Source: Oscillospiraceae bacterium (lineage in GTDB: Bacteria; Bacillota_A; Clostridia; Oscillospirales; Ruminococcaceae). Taken from it: 64,000 nucleotides of DNA. Made by a program: the position numbers and the translations under genes. How positions within the stretch are numbered: the stretch's first letter is position 1; every line of letters starts with the position of its first letter. Positions 46,520 through 55,735 of the stretch are shown here, piece by piece. Below the pieces are notes generated by a model that saw only the letters and a list, made by a program, of their open reading frames with translations, ran no database searches and had not been told where the DNA came from. The stretch spans positions 1-64,000 of the forward strand of contig JAGAJA010000074.1 of NCBI GenBank assembly GCA_017829075.1, written 5' to 3'.

Positions 46520-47896
46520 ATGGCAAAGAATACTAAGGTTGCGATCGTGTCGCTTGGCTGCGCGAAAAATCAGGTAGACGCGGAGCAAATGATGGCGAAG
46601 ATCGCGGACAGAGGCTATGCCTTTGTCGCAGAGCCGGGAATGGCGGATATCGTGCTGGTGAACACCTGCGGCTTTATCCAGTCCGCAAAGGAGGAAGCGA
46701 TCGGCTGGATAATGGAGCTGATCGAGCTTAAGAACGAGGGCAGGATAAAGCGCATTGTGGTGACAGGCTGCCTCAGCGAGCGTTACCGCGACCAGTTCGC
46801 CGAGGAATTCCCGGAGGTGGACGCGGTAGTGGGAATTGCGGAGTATGGAAAGATCGCGGACATCATAGAAGGACTTGCCGAGGGAACTGCGCCGGAGCGC
46901 GCTGAAGGCTCTCCCGCCGCCTGCTACTTTGGCAAAAAGGAAAGCCACAGCATGGAGGGCAAGCGCATAATATCCACGCTGCCGCATTACGCTTATCTCA
47001 GGATCGCGGACGGCTGTGATAATTTCTGCACCTACTGCGCTATCCCGGCGATAAGAGGTCGTTTCAGAAGCCGCAAAATGGAGGACATCGTTGAGGAGGC
47101 AAGGCTGCTTGCCAATGACGGCGTTAAGGAGCTTGTCATCATCGCGCAGGACGTGTCCCGATACGGACTTGACCTGTACAACAGGCTTGCCCTGCCGGAG
47201 CTTTTGGACAAGCTTTGTGAGATCGAGGGTCTGAAGTGGATAAGAATGCTGTACTGCTATCCGGAGAGGATAACAGATGAACTTATCGACTGCATGAAGC
47301 GCCAGCCGAAGATCGTGAAATATCTTGACATTCCGATGCAGCACTGTGACGACGCGATCCTGAAGCGCATGAACAGAAAATGCACTGGGGACAGCCTGCG
47401 GGAGCTGGTTGCGAAGCTGCGCAGGGAGATTCCGGAAATTACACTCAGAACAACGTTTATCACTGGTTTTCCCGGCGAAACCGAGGAGCAGTTCAACAAG
47501 CTGGGCGAGTTTGCCGAGGAGATGAGGTTCGAGCGCATGGGCTGCTTTGCCTACTCCGAGGAGGAGGGAACTCCGGCGGCGACCTTCCCGGATCAGGTTG
47601 ACGAGGAGGTACGCGAGCACCGCAAGGAGATACTTGAGGAGCAGCAGGACACCAGAGTTGCGGAGATGTACGACTCGATGATCGGTCAGACTGATGAGGT
47701 AGTCGTTGAGGGCTTTGATAAGTACCTTGCCGAGGGCGGATTATTCTTCGGCAGAAGCGCAATGTTTGCTCCGGAGATAGACGGAATGATCTATTTCAGC
47801 GTGCCCAAAGGCATGAAAAAGCCTGTTATCGGGGATTTTGTGAATGTACGCTTTGACGATGTGATCGACAATAATCTTCTGGGAGAAATGGTATGA
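46520..47896 (+). CDS. rimO: Ribosomal protein S12 methylthiotransferase RimO
   Basis: 458 residues. N-terminal UPF0004 domain with three Cys (LGCAKNQVDAEQM, VNTCGFIQSAKEEA, VVTGCLSERYRD) for one Fe-S cluster, then a radical SAM domain with CDNFCTYCAIP, and a C-terminal TRAM domain. RimO methylthiolates Asp of S12. It resembles RimO rather than MiaB in EEAIGWIMEL and the TRAM layout. The ATG at 46520 follows GGGGGA at the recX end. Confidence 0.95.
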   Translation: MAKNTKVAIVSLGCAKNQVDAEQMMAKIADRGYAFVAEPGMADIVLVNTCGFIQSAKEEAIGWIMELIELKNEGRIKRIVVTGCLSERYRDQFAEEFPEVDAVVGIAEYGKIADIIEGLAEGTAPERAEGSPAACYFGKKESHSMEGKRIISTLPHYAYLRIADGCDNFCTYCAIPAIRGRFRSRKMEDIVEEARLLANDGVKELVIIAQDVSRYGLDLYNRLALPELLDKLCEIEGLKWIRMLYCYPERITDELIDCMKRQPKIVKYLDIPMQHCDDAILKRMNRKCTGDSLRELVAKLRREIPEITLRTTFITGFPGETEEQFNKLGEFAEEMRFERMGCFAYSEEEGTPAATFPDQVDEEVREHRKEILEEQQDTRVAEMYDSMIGQTDEVVVEGFDKYLAEGGLFFGRSAMFAPEIDGMIYFSVPKGMKKPVIGDFVNVRFDDVIDNNLLGEMV

Positions 47897-48510
47897 ATTT
47901 AGCAAATAAGCTGACATTGTTCCGGGTAATCATCGTCCCGTTTTTCGTTTTTTTCATGTGCTTCACCGGAATAGAGCACCGTTATCTGTATGCGCTGATA
48001 TTGTTCATTGTCGCCAGCATTACGGATATGCTGGACGGAAAGATCGCCCGGAAATACAACATGATAACCAGCTTCGGAAAGTTCCTTGACCCGCTGGCGG
48101 ACAAGATTCTGGTTGCGGCGGCGCTGGTGTGCTTTGTGGAGCTGGACTGGACTTCCGCGTGGGTGGTATTTATCATTCTCACAAGAGAATTCGTGGTGTC
48201 CGGAGTGCGGCTTGTGGCGGCGGGCAGCGACAAGAAGGTCGTGATCCCTGCCGGGTGGCTCGGCAAGATAAAGACCGCGGTCACTATGGTGGCGATATGC
48301 GTGATACTGTTCCTGCATATACTTGAGGGCTTCGGCGTGATCTATGACGCAGATCAGTGGATGGGGATTTATGAATATGTTCCGAAGGCGCTGGATTTCC
48401 CGATACAGATCATCAGCGATATATTGATGTACGTTTCGGCAGGGCTTACTTTGGCTTCCGGAATAAAATACCTGTACGATTACAGAGAATTCATCGACCC
48501 GAAAAAGTAG
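47893..48510 (+). CDS. pgsA: CDP-diacylglycerol-glycerol-3-phosphate 3-phosphatidyltransferase
   Basis: 205 residues with about five membrane helices and the CDP-alcohol phosphotransferase signature D-G-x2-A-R-x8-G-x3-D-x3-D in MLDGKIARKYNMITSFG and KFLDPLADK. It makes phosphatidylglycerol phosphate for PG and cardiolipin. ATGA overlap with the rimO stop. Last gene of the run before a strong terminator. Confidence 0.95.
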   Translation: MNLANKLTLFRVIIVPFFVFFMCFTGIEHRYLYALILFIVASITDMLDGKIARKYNMITSFGKFLDPLADKILVAAALVCFVELDWTSAWVVFIILTREFVVSGVRLVAAGSDKKVVIPAGWLGKIKTAVTMVAICVILFLHILEGFGVIYDADQWMGIYEYVPKALDFPIQIISDILMYVSAGLTLASGIKYLYDYREFIDPKK

Positions 48511-48546
48511 TATATTTCAGCGAAAATGCTGAATTTACAGAAAATA

Positions 48547-48577
48547 AAAAGTGCCGCAGCTATACGGCACTTTTTTA
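48547..48577. terminator. Strong terminator of the recA operon
   Basis: Stem AAAAGTGCCG with CGGCAC and flanking A/T pairing (48551-48556 with 48565-48570), then six T. It is A/T flanked on both sides, so it may also serve the convergent gene at 48620. Confidence 0.9.
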
Positions 48578-48619
48578 TTTGCGGCTTAAGAGAATAGTTT
48601 ACTCTGTTTCAACAGTGTA

Positions 48620-48898
48620 TTACTGCTCGTCGCTGTCGCTTTCTGCGTCGGACGAAGCCGCGCCGGAAATCGGCTCTACGCGGTTTCCAACGGTGAATTT
48701 GTATTTATCCGGATCAAACGGCATTATCTCGTTGTTCCAGTAGGTAACATTGTACTTTCCTACGTCAACTACCGCGAAATTCGCTCTTGTGTTGACGAAC
48801 TTCACCTCGCCCTGAACACGGGGCTTTGCATTGCCCTCGCCGCTGAAATATTCCTTTAATTTGACTACAACCTTATCTCCTGCATGAATGTCGTCCAT
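48620..48898 (-). CDS. Small acidic protein of unknown function
   Basis: 92 residues. Begins MDDIHAGDKVVVKLKEYF and contains several beta-rich segments (QGEVKFVNTRANFAVVDVG), suggesting a small barrel such as an OB or KOW-like fold, with an acidic Ser/Asp/Glu tail. The ATG at 48898 has a perfect AGGAGG. The upstream part of the open frame is excluded because the promoter lies in it. Single gene with its own promoter. Confidence 0.75.
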   Translation of the reverse strand: MDDIHAGDKVVVKLKEYFSGEGNAKPRVQGEVKFVNTRANFAVVDVGKYNVTYWNNEIMPFDPDKYKFTVGNRVEPISGAASSDAESDSDEQ

Positions 48899-49004
48899 TT
48901 TATTTCTCCTCCTTATGTATGCTGTCTGAAGGAAACGCGGACATCTGCTGATATATCTGACTGGGATCAGCTTATCCAATCGTTCGACAGAATTTACAAT
49001 GATA

Positions 49005-49033
49005 ATTGTAACACATATTAAACAGGCTGTCAA
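49005..49033 (-). promoter_or_regulatory. Promoter of the 48620 small protein
   Basis: Minus-strand TTGACA (49028-49033), 17-base spacer, TACAAT (49005-49010). It leaves a leader of about 100 bases. Confidence 0.8.
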
Positions 49034-49224
49034 GCGGAAAAATGAAAAAAGTGTAAATTGTGCAATTTGTGTTAGAATGATACCGGAATAACTGTTGAGA
49101 TGTTGGATAAATTGCTGAAAGTACTGAACACAGAAACGGGAACAGCGAATATATTATCTGGCGTGATATATCGAAAAATACACATGAGATCTCAAAAAAG
49201 AGATGGTATTTTGTGAAATACGAT
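49034..49224. other. Intergenic stretch between divergent promoters
   Basis: Contains a perfect AAATTG-TG-CAATTT palindrome near 49055-49068 that could be an operator. A 38-codon frame at 49100-49216 lacks a ribosome binding site and is not called as a gene. Nothing else is evident. Confidence 0.4.
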
Positions 49225-49253
49225 TTGACAAAACCGCGATATAGTGGTATAAT
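49225..49253 (+). promoter_or_regulatory. Consensus promoter of the radical SAM-ruv gene run
   Basis: TTGACA (49225-49230), 17-base spacer, TATAAT (49248-49253). No later promoter was evident, so it may serve many of the following genes. Confidence 0.85.
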
Positions 49254-49287
49254 AAAATGAATATTTGTATATACAGGAGTGGTATAA

Positions 49288-49905
49288 ATGACGATATTTT
49301 ACAAATTTGAAGGAAAGATGTATATAAATATAACCAACGGCTGTCCCTGCAACTGCGTATTCTGCCTCAGGAACAATGCGGATTCCATTAAGGACAACGA
49401 CAGCCTGTGGCTGGAGCATGAGCCGTCCTTTGAGGAGATCACGGCGGCATTCGACAGCTTTGACAAGACCGGAATAACCGACGCGGTGTTCTGCGGCTAT
49501 GGCGAGCCTACCGTCAGAGCGGACATGCTGGTGAAAACCGCGGAATATATCAAGAAACACTCTGATATGAAGATACGGCTAAATTCCAACGGGCTTGTAA
49601 GGCTTATCCACCCGGATTTCGACATAAACAGCTTCAAGGGGCTGATCGACAGCGCCTCGATAAGCTTAAATGCTCCGGACGCGAAGCGCTACAACGAGGT
49701 AACTAGACCTCATTTCGGCGAGCCGGCATTCAACGCAATGCTGGATTTTGCGGCGGATATGAAGAAAATGGGGATCAAAACAGGCTTCACTGTGGTTGAT
49801 GTGATCACTCCGGAGGAAATTGAGCGCTGTCAGAAGCTTGCGGACAGCATGGGAATTCCGCTGAGAGTGCGGGCTTATATTACAGATAACGAAAGCTACA
49901 CATGA
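49288..49905 (+). CDS. Radical SAM protein (TatD-associated type)
   Basis: 205 residues. Radical SAM cluster motif C-x3-C-x2-C in NGCPCNCVFCLRN near residue 19, then FCGYGEPTVRADML, typical of small TatD-linked radical SAM proteins. It is short: the core barrel is present but no extra cluster domain. Its reaction is unknown. The ATGA overlap with ruvC shows coupling. No tatD gene is in the window. Confidence 0.88.
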   Translation: MTIFYKFEGKMYINITNGCPCNCVFCLRNNADSIKDNDSLWLEHEPSFEEITAAFDSFDKTGITDAVFCGYGEPTVRADMLVKTAEYIKKHSDMKIRLNSNGLVRLIHPDFDINSFKGLIDSASISLNAPDAKRYNEVTRPHFGEPAFNAMLDFAADMKKMGIKTGFTVVDVITPEEIERCQKLADSMGIPLRVRAYITDNESYT

Positions 49906-50447
49906 GGATCATCGGAATTGACCCCGGATACGCGATAGTCGGTTACGGGGTGCTGGACTACGACAAGGCGAGGTTTTCCGTGGTGAATTACGGCGCAGTC
50001 ACCACCGCCGCCGGGACAAGCTTTGACAGGCGGATCATGGAGATATACGACGATATGTGTACAGTGCTGGATATGTTCAAGCCGGACTGTATGTCGATAG
50101 AGAAGCTTTATTTCACCAACAACAAGACCACGGGAATTGACGTGGCGCAGGCGCGGGGAGTTATCCTGCTTGCGGCGGTTCAGCGAAACATTGAGATATA
50201 CGAGTACACACCGCTTCAGGTAAAGCAGGCGGTGGTGGGCTATGGCAGAGCGGAAAAGCGGCAGGTTCAGGAGATGGTGAAGAATATTCTTGACCTGAAA
50301 GAGATACCAAAGCCGGACGACACCGCAGACGCAGTGGCTCTTGCAATATGCCACGGGCATTCCAGCGGCTCACAGCTTTCAAAGCTCATAGCGCAGGCGG
50401 AGTCAAAGGACGACAAGGCGCGGGGCAGGATAATACATAACAGTTGA
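49902..50447 (+). CDS. ruvC: Holliday junction resolvase RuvC
   Basis: 181 residues. RIIGIDPGYAIVGYG with catalytic Asp7, SIEKLYF with Glu, and the C-terminal DDTADAVALAICHGH acidic pair. It cleaves Holliday junctions together with RuvAB. The last 25 residues are a basic/acidic tail. Overlaps the upstream gene by four bases. Confidence 0.97.
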   Translation: MRIIGIDPGYAIVGYGVLDYDKARFSVVNYGAVTTAAGTSFDRRIMEIYDDMCTVLDMFKPDCMSIEKLYFTNNKTTGIDVAQARGVILLAAVQRNIEIYEYTPLQVKQAVVGYGRAEKRQVQEMVKNILDLKEIPKPDDTADAVALAICHGHSSGSQLSKLIAQAESKDDKARGRIIHNS

Positions 50448-50464
50448 TTTGAGGGATATTACAG

Positions 50465-51058
50465 ATGATTTACAGCTTACACGGCGAGCTAATACATACC
50501 GAGCCAAATCTGGCGGTGGTAGAATGCGGAGGGGTGGGCTATGCCTGCCGAACCACGATGAATACGCTGAAAAAGATCGGCAGCAGCGGAGAAGTCCGCC
50601 TGTTCACTCAGCTTAATGTGCGGGAGGACGCGGTGGATCTCTTTGGTTTTGCAGATACGGCGGAGCTGGCGGCGTTCAAACAGCTTACCTCCATTTCCGG
50701 GGTAGGCCCTAAGGCGGCGCTGTCCATTCTGTCGGACTTAACTCCGTCAAAACTGGCGCTGTGCATTACCACCGGCGACAGCAAGACCCTGACCCGCTCT
50801 CCGGGAATAGGAGCGAAGATCGCCCAGAGAATTGTTATGGAGCTTAAAGACAAGGTGGCGAAGGAGCAGCACATTTCCGCTGTGGATTACGCCAGCGCGC
50901 CGGCGGCTGCGGAAAGCGGCAATGCGGCTGCGGAGGCGATAACGGCGCTGTGCGTTCTGGGATTTGCACTCCCGCAGGCTCAGTCGGCTCTGGTCGGGGC
51001 TTCTCCGGACAGCACAGTGGAGGAACTTATTAAGTACGCATTGAAGCGGCTGGGTTAA
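50465..51058 (+). CDS. ruvA: Holliday junction helicase subunit RuvA
   Basis: 197 residues. N-terminal OB fold (MIYSLHGELIHTEPNLAVV), two helix-hairpin-helix motifs (ISGVGPKAALSIL and SPGIGAKIAQRIVMELK), and a C-terminal domain III (about 150-197) that contacts RuvB. Normal length. Follows ruvC by 17 bases. Confidence 0.97.
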   Translation: MIYSLHGELIHTEPNLAVVECGGVGYACRTTMNTLKKIGSSGEVRLFTQLNVREDAVDLFGFADTAELAAFKQLTSISGVGPKAALSILSDLTPSKLALCITTGDSKTLTRSPGIGAKIAQRIVMELKDKVAKEQHISAVDYASAPAAAESGNAAAEAITALCVLGFALPQAQSALVGASPDSTVEELIKYALKRLG

Positions 51059-51094
51059 TTTATGATATGCTCTCTGAATGGGAGGTTATAGATC

Positions 51095-52033
51095 TTGGCA
51101 GTAAAACAAAATAACGGCGGAGAAAAAAACAGGTTTACTCAGATATTTGCTGTCATTGCAATTGTTGAGGGAGTATTCTTCCTTTGTCTGCTTATGTCAA
51201 AGGGAGATGCAAGCGACAGATTTTGCTGCATAACGGCACTGGGGCTTTCTCTAGCGGTAGCAGTGGGAGTGGCTGTGGCTAATTTGTTTAGTATGCTCAA
51301 TCAGCGTATCTCGCTGCGCCGTGCAGCTCTGAAAGCCCTTGGAAAGCAGGGACTGCGCAAGATGCGCAATGACGATGCGGCAAAGTACGCATACAAGGGC
51401 ATCGTGAAGCTGTTTCAGGGGAAGTACCCGGACGCGGACGACCTGCTTCAAAGGGCGCTTAGCCTGTCAAATATACGGCAGAACCAGATGTTCTGCATTG
51501 AGTGGCTCATCAAGCTGTACGAGGCTACCGAGAACGATCCTCGGCTGCTGTGGTGCTTCCGGAAAGCTGCGGAGTTCGCCCCGGACGACCCGGAGGTGCA
51601 GTCAAGGCTGGGACACGCGTATTACGCGGACGGAAAGCTGTCCAACGCGGAATACTGCTTCAAACAGGCGCTGGAGTACGACCCTAATCATGGCTATTCC
51701 TATTACAGCCTTGCGAAGATATACATGGCGCGCGGCGAGGACGACAAGGCTCTGGAAACTCTCCAGAAGCTGATCACGATACAGGAAAATCACCCGCTTG
51801 TCTATGCAGAGCTTGCTGTATGGTACGCAATGCACGATGATGAGGAAAAGTGCAAGGAGAACTACGAAAAGGCGATATTCTGCGGCTATAAAGACCCGGA
51901 GGAGCTTTCAAAGCGCATGACCGCGATACACACCTTTAACCATGCACCGGACGCGACGGGAGAAGATTTGCCCCGCGAATACTACAAACGTTGTACATTA
52001 GATGAGGAAGAAACAGATGCTGGAAATGTCTGA
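51095..52033 (+). CDS. Membrane protein with TPR repeats
   Basis: 312 residues. Two N-terminal membrane helices (about 12-33 and 41-63), then a cytosolic helical region with at least three TPR units ([57 protein letters not shown]). TPRs bind partner proteins; the partner is unknown. TTG start with GGGAGG nine bases upstream. It sits between ruvA and ruvB, separating genes that are usually adjacent. Confidence 0.83.
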   Translation: MAVKQNNGGEKNRFTQIFAVIAIVEGVFFLCLLMSKGDASDRFCCITALGLSLAVAVGVAVANLFSMLNQRISLRRAALKALGKQGLRKMRNDDAAKYAYKGIVKLFQGKYPDADDLLQRALSLSNIRQNQMFCIEWLIKLYEATENDPRLLWCFRKAAEFAPDDPEVQSRLGHAYYADGKLSNAEYCFKQALEYDPNHGYSYYSLAKIYMARGEDDKALETLQKLITIQENHPLVYAELAVWYAMHDDEEKCKENYEKAIFCGYKDPEELSKRMTAIHTFNHAPDATGEDLPREYYKRCTLDEEETDAGNV

Positions 52034-53069
52034 TATAAACGGGATACCGGAAAAAAGTAACAGAATAGTCGAGCCGGAATATAATGAGGCAGATACCGAT
52101 ATCGAGTATTCGCTGCGCCCTAAGGTGCTTTCGGAATACATAGGTCAGGAAAAGGTCAAGGAGAATATGCAGGTGTACATTGAAGCGGCGCGGAAGCGCG
52201 GCGAGTGCCTTGACCATGTGCTGCTTTACGGCCCTCCGGGACTTGGAAAGACCACGCTCTCCTGTATAATCGCTAATGAAATGGGCGTGAATATCCGGGT
52301 AACCTCCGGCCCTGCGATAGAGAAAGCCGGGGATCTGGCTGCACTGCTTACGAATTTGCAGCCGAACGACGTGCTGTTCATCGACGAGATACACCGGCTC
52401 TCGCGGCAGGTGGAGGAGGTATTATATCCCGCAATGGAGGATTTCGTGCTGGATATAATCATGGGCAACGGCCCTTCGGCGCGGTCTATCCGCATAGATC
52501 TGCCGAAGTTTACACTGATCGGCGCGACAACACGCTCCGGACAGCTTTCAGCGCCGCTCCGCGACCGTTTCGGAGTTATACAGCGGCTGGAGCTTTACAC
52601 TCCGGAGGAGCTGTGCAGCATTGTGCAGCGTTCGGCGATAATCCTTGCGATACCCTGCACAAAGGACGGCGCAATGGAGATCGCGAAGCGTTCGAGAGGT
52701 ACGCCGAGAATTGCAAACCGCCTGCTGAAGCGCGTCCGTGACTATGCGGAGGTGCTCGGCGACGGAAAGATCACGAGGGAGATCGCGGATATCGCCCTTG
52801 GTCGTGAGGACATAGACCGGCTGGGGCTTGACCGGCTTGACCGGAGGTTCCTTGAAATGATAATAAAGGGCTATAACGGCGGCCCGGTGGGATTGGAAAC
52901 GCTTGCTTCCGCGCTTGGTGAGGAGTCCGTGACCTTGGAGGAGGTCTGCGAGCCGTTCCTCATGCAGCTTGGATTTATTGCCAGAACCCCGCGTGGGCGC
53001 ACGGCGACAGCCCTTGCATACAAGCATCTGGGCATATTGCAGGACGGACAGCAGACGCTGGACTTCTGA
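52017..53069 (+). CDS. ruvB: Holliday junction helicase ATPase RuvB
   Basis: 350 residues. Walker [14 protein letters not shown] near 70, Walker [13 protein letters not shown], sensor [17 protein letters not shown], and a C-terminal winged helix ([14 protein letters not shown]). Motor for branch migration with RuvA. The ATG at 52017 has AGGAAG six bases upstream and overlaps the TPR gene by 17 bases; a start at 52002 lacks a site. Confidence 0.97.
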   Translation: MLEMSDINGIPEKSNRIVEPEYNEADTDIEYSLRPKVLSEYIGQEKVKENMQVYIEAARKRGECLDHVLLYGPPGLGKTTLSCIIANEMGVNIRVTSGPAIEKAGDLAALLTNLQPNDVLFIDEIHRLSRQVEEVLYPAMEDFVLDIIMGNGPSARSIRIDLPKFTLIGATTRSGQLSAPLRDRFGVIQRLELYTPEELCSIVQRSAIILAIPCTKDGAMEIAKRSRGTPRIANRLLKRVRDYAEVLGDGKITREIADIALGREDIDRLGLDRLDRRFLEMIIKGYNGGPVGLETLASALGEESVTLEEVCEPFLMQLGFIARTPRGRTATALAYKHLGILQDGQQTLDF

Positions 53070-53098
53070 GATAATACATATATTTTGGGGGAATTAAT

Positions 53099-54460
53099 AT
53101 GGGAAGAATATTCGGCACCGACGGTGCAAGGGGAGTTGCGGTAACGGAGCTTACCTGCGAGAGAGCTATGGAGATAGGCAGAGCGGCGGCTTACGTCCTG
53201 ACAAGGGAAAGCGGTAAGGCGCACCCGAACATCATAGTCGGAATGGACACGAGGATTTCTTCGAAAATACTTGAAGCGGCGCTGTCTGCGGGGCTTGCCT
53301 CGGTGGGCGCGAACGCGCTTCTTCTGGGGGTAGTTCCTACACCGGCGGTGGCTTATCTGGTAAAGGCTTACGGCGCGGACGCGGGGGTAATGATCTCCGC
53401 TTCTCACAACACGGTGGAATATAATGGAATAAAGCTGTTTTCCTCAGACGGCTTCAAGCTTCCGGACAGCGTTGAGGAGGAGATCGAAGCGCTTATTCTC
53501 GATAAAAACGAGGAAATTTCGCTGTGCGAGGGTACGAATGTGGGCAGGATTACCCGCCTCAGCAGCGCCTGCAAGGACTACATACAGCATATCCGGGACT
53601 GCGTTGGCGCGGGGGATTTCGCGGGAGTGAACAAGAGGTTCTGCTTTGATTGCGCAAACGGAAGCTCCGCGGCTACTGCGGGAAAGCTGTTCGCCTATCT
53701 CGGCGATGGCTCGGAGTTTATCGCAGACGAACCGGACGGCACCAACATCAACGAGGAATGCGGTTCTACTCATATCGACCAGCTTTGCGAATGTGTGAAG
53801 AACGGCGGTTTTGACGCGGGCTTTGCCTTTGACGGCGACGCGGACAGATGCCTTGCGGTGGACGAAAACGGCAGGGTCATTGACGGCGACAGAATAATCG
53901 CTGTGCTGGCAAAGTACATGAAGGAAAAGCGTGTCTTAAAGGGCGATGCGGCGGTTGTAACAGTCATGAGCAACCTCGGTTTTCACGACTTCATGAAGAA
54001 CAACGGCATGAGAACCGTATGCGCTAAGGTAGGCGATAGGTATGTTCTGGAAGAAATGCGCAAAAACGGTTATAATATAGGCGGCGAGCAGTCCGGGCAT
54101 ATTATTCTGCTCGACCATGCCACCACCGGCGACGGACAGCTCACGGCGGCAATGCTCATCAAGGTAATGCGGGAAACAGGGAAGTCCCTGGCGGAGCTGT
54201 GCAGAGATATTGAGGACTACCCGCAGCTTCTGGTGAACGTGCGTATCTCGGCAGATGGCAAGGGAAAATGGAGCAGCGTTCCGGCTATTGCGGACAGCAT
54301 TGCGGCGGCGGAAAAGGAGCTTTCCGGTGCGGGAAGGATCCTCGTGCGGGAGAGCGGCACTGAGCCGTTAGTCCGGGTAATGGTCGAGGGCAAGGACATG
54401 GAGCAGGTAACACGGCTTGCCAACTCAATTGCTGACGTGGTAAAGGAAAATCTCACCTGA
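53099..54460 (+). CDS. glmM: Phosphoglucosamine mutase
   Basis: 453 residues, alpha-D-phosphohexomutase family. FGTDGARGVA at the start, catalytic serine in MISASHNTVEYNGIKLF near 102, metal loop FDGDADRCLAV near 243, and phosphate loop RESGTEPLVRVM near the C-terminus. It converts glucosamine-6-P to glucosamine-1-P for UDP-GlcNAc and peptidoglycan. The active-site loop has NTVEYNG where many GlmM have NPYxDNG, a mild deviation. GGGGG site before the ATG. Confidence 0.95.
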   Translation: MGRIFGTDGARGVAVTELTCERAMEIGRAAAYVLTRESGKAHPNIIVGMDTRISSKILEAALSAGLASVGANALLLGVVPTPAVAYLVKAYGADAGVMISASHNTVEYNGIKLFSSDGFKLPDSVEEEIEALILDKNEEISLCEGTNVGRITRLSSACKDYIQHIRDCVGAGDFAGVNKRFCFDCANGSSAATAGKLFAYLGDGSEFIADEPDGTNINEECGSTHIDQLCECVKNGGFDAGFAFDGDADRCLAVDENGRVIDGDRIIAVLAKYMKEKRVLKGDAAVVTVMSNLGFHDFMKNNGMRTVCAKVGDRYVLEEMRKNGYNIGGEQSGHIILLDHATTGDGQLTAAMLIKVMRETGKSLAELCRDIEDYPQLLVNVRISADGKGKWSSVPAIADSIAAAEKELSGAGRILVRESGTEPLVRVMVEGKDMEQVTRLANSIADVVKENLT

Positions 54461-54472
54461 CAGGAGAAAAGA

Positions 54473-54832
54473 ATGTTAGTTTGTGCAAACAACGGGAATT
54501 TCCCGGTGAATGATAAAGAGCAGCTAAAGGACGCGCTGAACGCCGCTTGCGGAGAGATATGGCTGGGCGAGGGGACGGACACCTACCCCTGCATTGCGAT
54601 ACTCTGCTGCGAGGACGGCGCTTCAATAAACTACTTCACCGCCGAGGGAGGAACGGCTTACGTTTCAGTCGGCGACAGAAAGAAGCACGGGACAATTGAT
54701 GTGAACATCGACGGCGAGGTATACACTATCGAACGCGGGCAGATCGTTCCGGAGAGCAAAATACTGGAGTGCGCCGAGGAGTTCATGAGAGAAATGAAGC
54801 TCCCGGAGTGCATTGATTGGGAAAAGCTTTGA
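54473..54832 (+). CDS. Small protein of unknown function, possibly Imm1-like
   Basis: 119 residues, acidic, alternating beta segments (CIAILCCEDGASINYFTAEGG, YVSVGDRKKHG) and a C-terminal helix. It weakly recalls Imm1-type immunity proteins but I would not assign it. It starts 12 bases after glmM with GGAG upstream and is part of the transcript. No toxin gene is adjacent. Confidence 0.65.
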   Translation: MLVCANNGNFPVNDKEQLKDALNAACGEIWLGEGTDTYPCIAILCCEDGASINYFTAEGGTAYVSVGDRKKHGTIDVNIDGEVYTIERGQIVPESKILECAEEFMREMKLPECIDWEKL

Positions 54833-54857
54833 CCGACAACAATAAAGGACAGAAGAA

Positions 54858-55730
54858 ATGAGAATATCAGACAAGTGGCAGGATTACTGCCTTATCGACA
54901 CCTCTGACGGGGAGCGGCTGGAGCGCTGGGGGGACGTTACCCTTATCCGACCCGACCCGCAGATAATCTGGAAAAGCGGCAATACCGCTCCGGAGTGGAG
55001 GACGGCTCATGCAAAATACAACCGTTCCTCCTCCGGCGGCGGTTCGTGGGATTATCGCAGGAAACTTCCGGAAAGCTGGCAGATAAAATACGGGGAGCTT
55101 ACCTTTATGGTAAAGCCCACCGGCTTCAAGCACACCGGGCTGTTTCCGGAGCAGGCGGTGAACTGGGACTACTGCATGAATGCGATACGCAGCGCAGACC
55201 GCCCGATAAACGTGCTGAATTTATTCGCCTATACCGGAGGCGCTACCCTTGCGTGTGCGGCGGCGGGGGCTTCTGTCTGCCATGTGGACGCGGTAAAGGG
55301 AATGGTTGACTGGGCGCGCACCAACGCGAAGCTTTCCGGGCTGTCGGACAAGCCGATACGCTGGATAGTGGACGACGCGCAGAAGTTCATCAACCGGGAG
55401 ATACGCCGGGGAACGCGCTATGACGGCATAATCCTCGACCCGCCAAGCTACGGCAGGGGAACAAACGGCGAGATGTGGAAGCTTGAGGACTGCATATACG
55501 ATCTCATGACCTCCTGTACGCAGCTATTATCGGACAAGCCGCTGTTTGTGCTTCTCAACAGCTACACCACCGGACTTTCGGCAAGCGTCATGAGTTATCT
55601 GCTGCAAATGACGGTAGGTCAGCGGTTCGATATTTCAGTGGACTCGCAGGAGATAGGACTTCCGGTGAAGCAGACAGGAATGGCTCTTCCGGCGGGAAGT
55701 ACGGCGATAGTAAGTTTTGATCAGAGGTAA
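54858..55730 (+). CDS. Class I SAM-dependent methyltransferase, RlmI/RlmK-like
   Basis: 290 residues. VKPTGFKHTGLFPEQAVNWDY precedes the SAM motif VLNLFAYTGGATLACAAAGA, an acidic HVDAVKGMVDWARTNA, and the catalytic-type motif IILDPPSYGRG. This pattern is that of RlmI/RlmL-C rRNA methyltransferases, though it lacks the N-terminal PUA domain. The target base is unknown. GGACAGAAG site. Confidence 0.85.
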   Translation: MRISDKWQDYCLIDTSDGERLERWGDVTLIRPDPQIIWKSGNTAPEWRTAHAKYNRSSSGGGSWDYRRKLPESWQIKYGELTFMVKPTGFKHTGLFPEQAVNWDYCMNAIRSADRPINVLNLFAYTGGATLACAAAGASVCHVDAVKGMVDWARTNAKLSGLSDKPIRWIVDDAQKFINREIRRGTRYDGIILDPPSYGRGTNGEMWKLEDCIYDLMTSCTQLLSDKPLFVLLNSYTTGLSASVMSYLLQMTVGQRFDISVDSQEIGLPVKQTGMALPAGSTAIVSFDQR

Positions 55731-55735
55731 GATAG

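Noticed and set aside
46391..47620. A 409-codon open frame antisense to recX/rimO
   Set aside because: rimO motifs are complete on the plus strand, and the antisense product is basic and His/Leu/Arg-rich in the way of shadow frames.
49100..49216. 38-codon ORF in the 48899-49287 intergenic region
   Set aside because: No Shine-Dalgarno at usable distance and it runs up to the promoter of the next operon.
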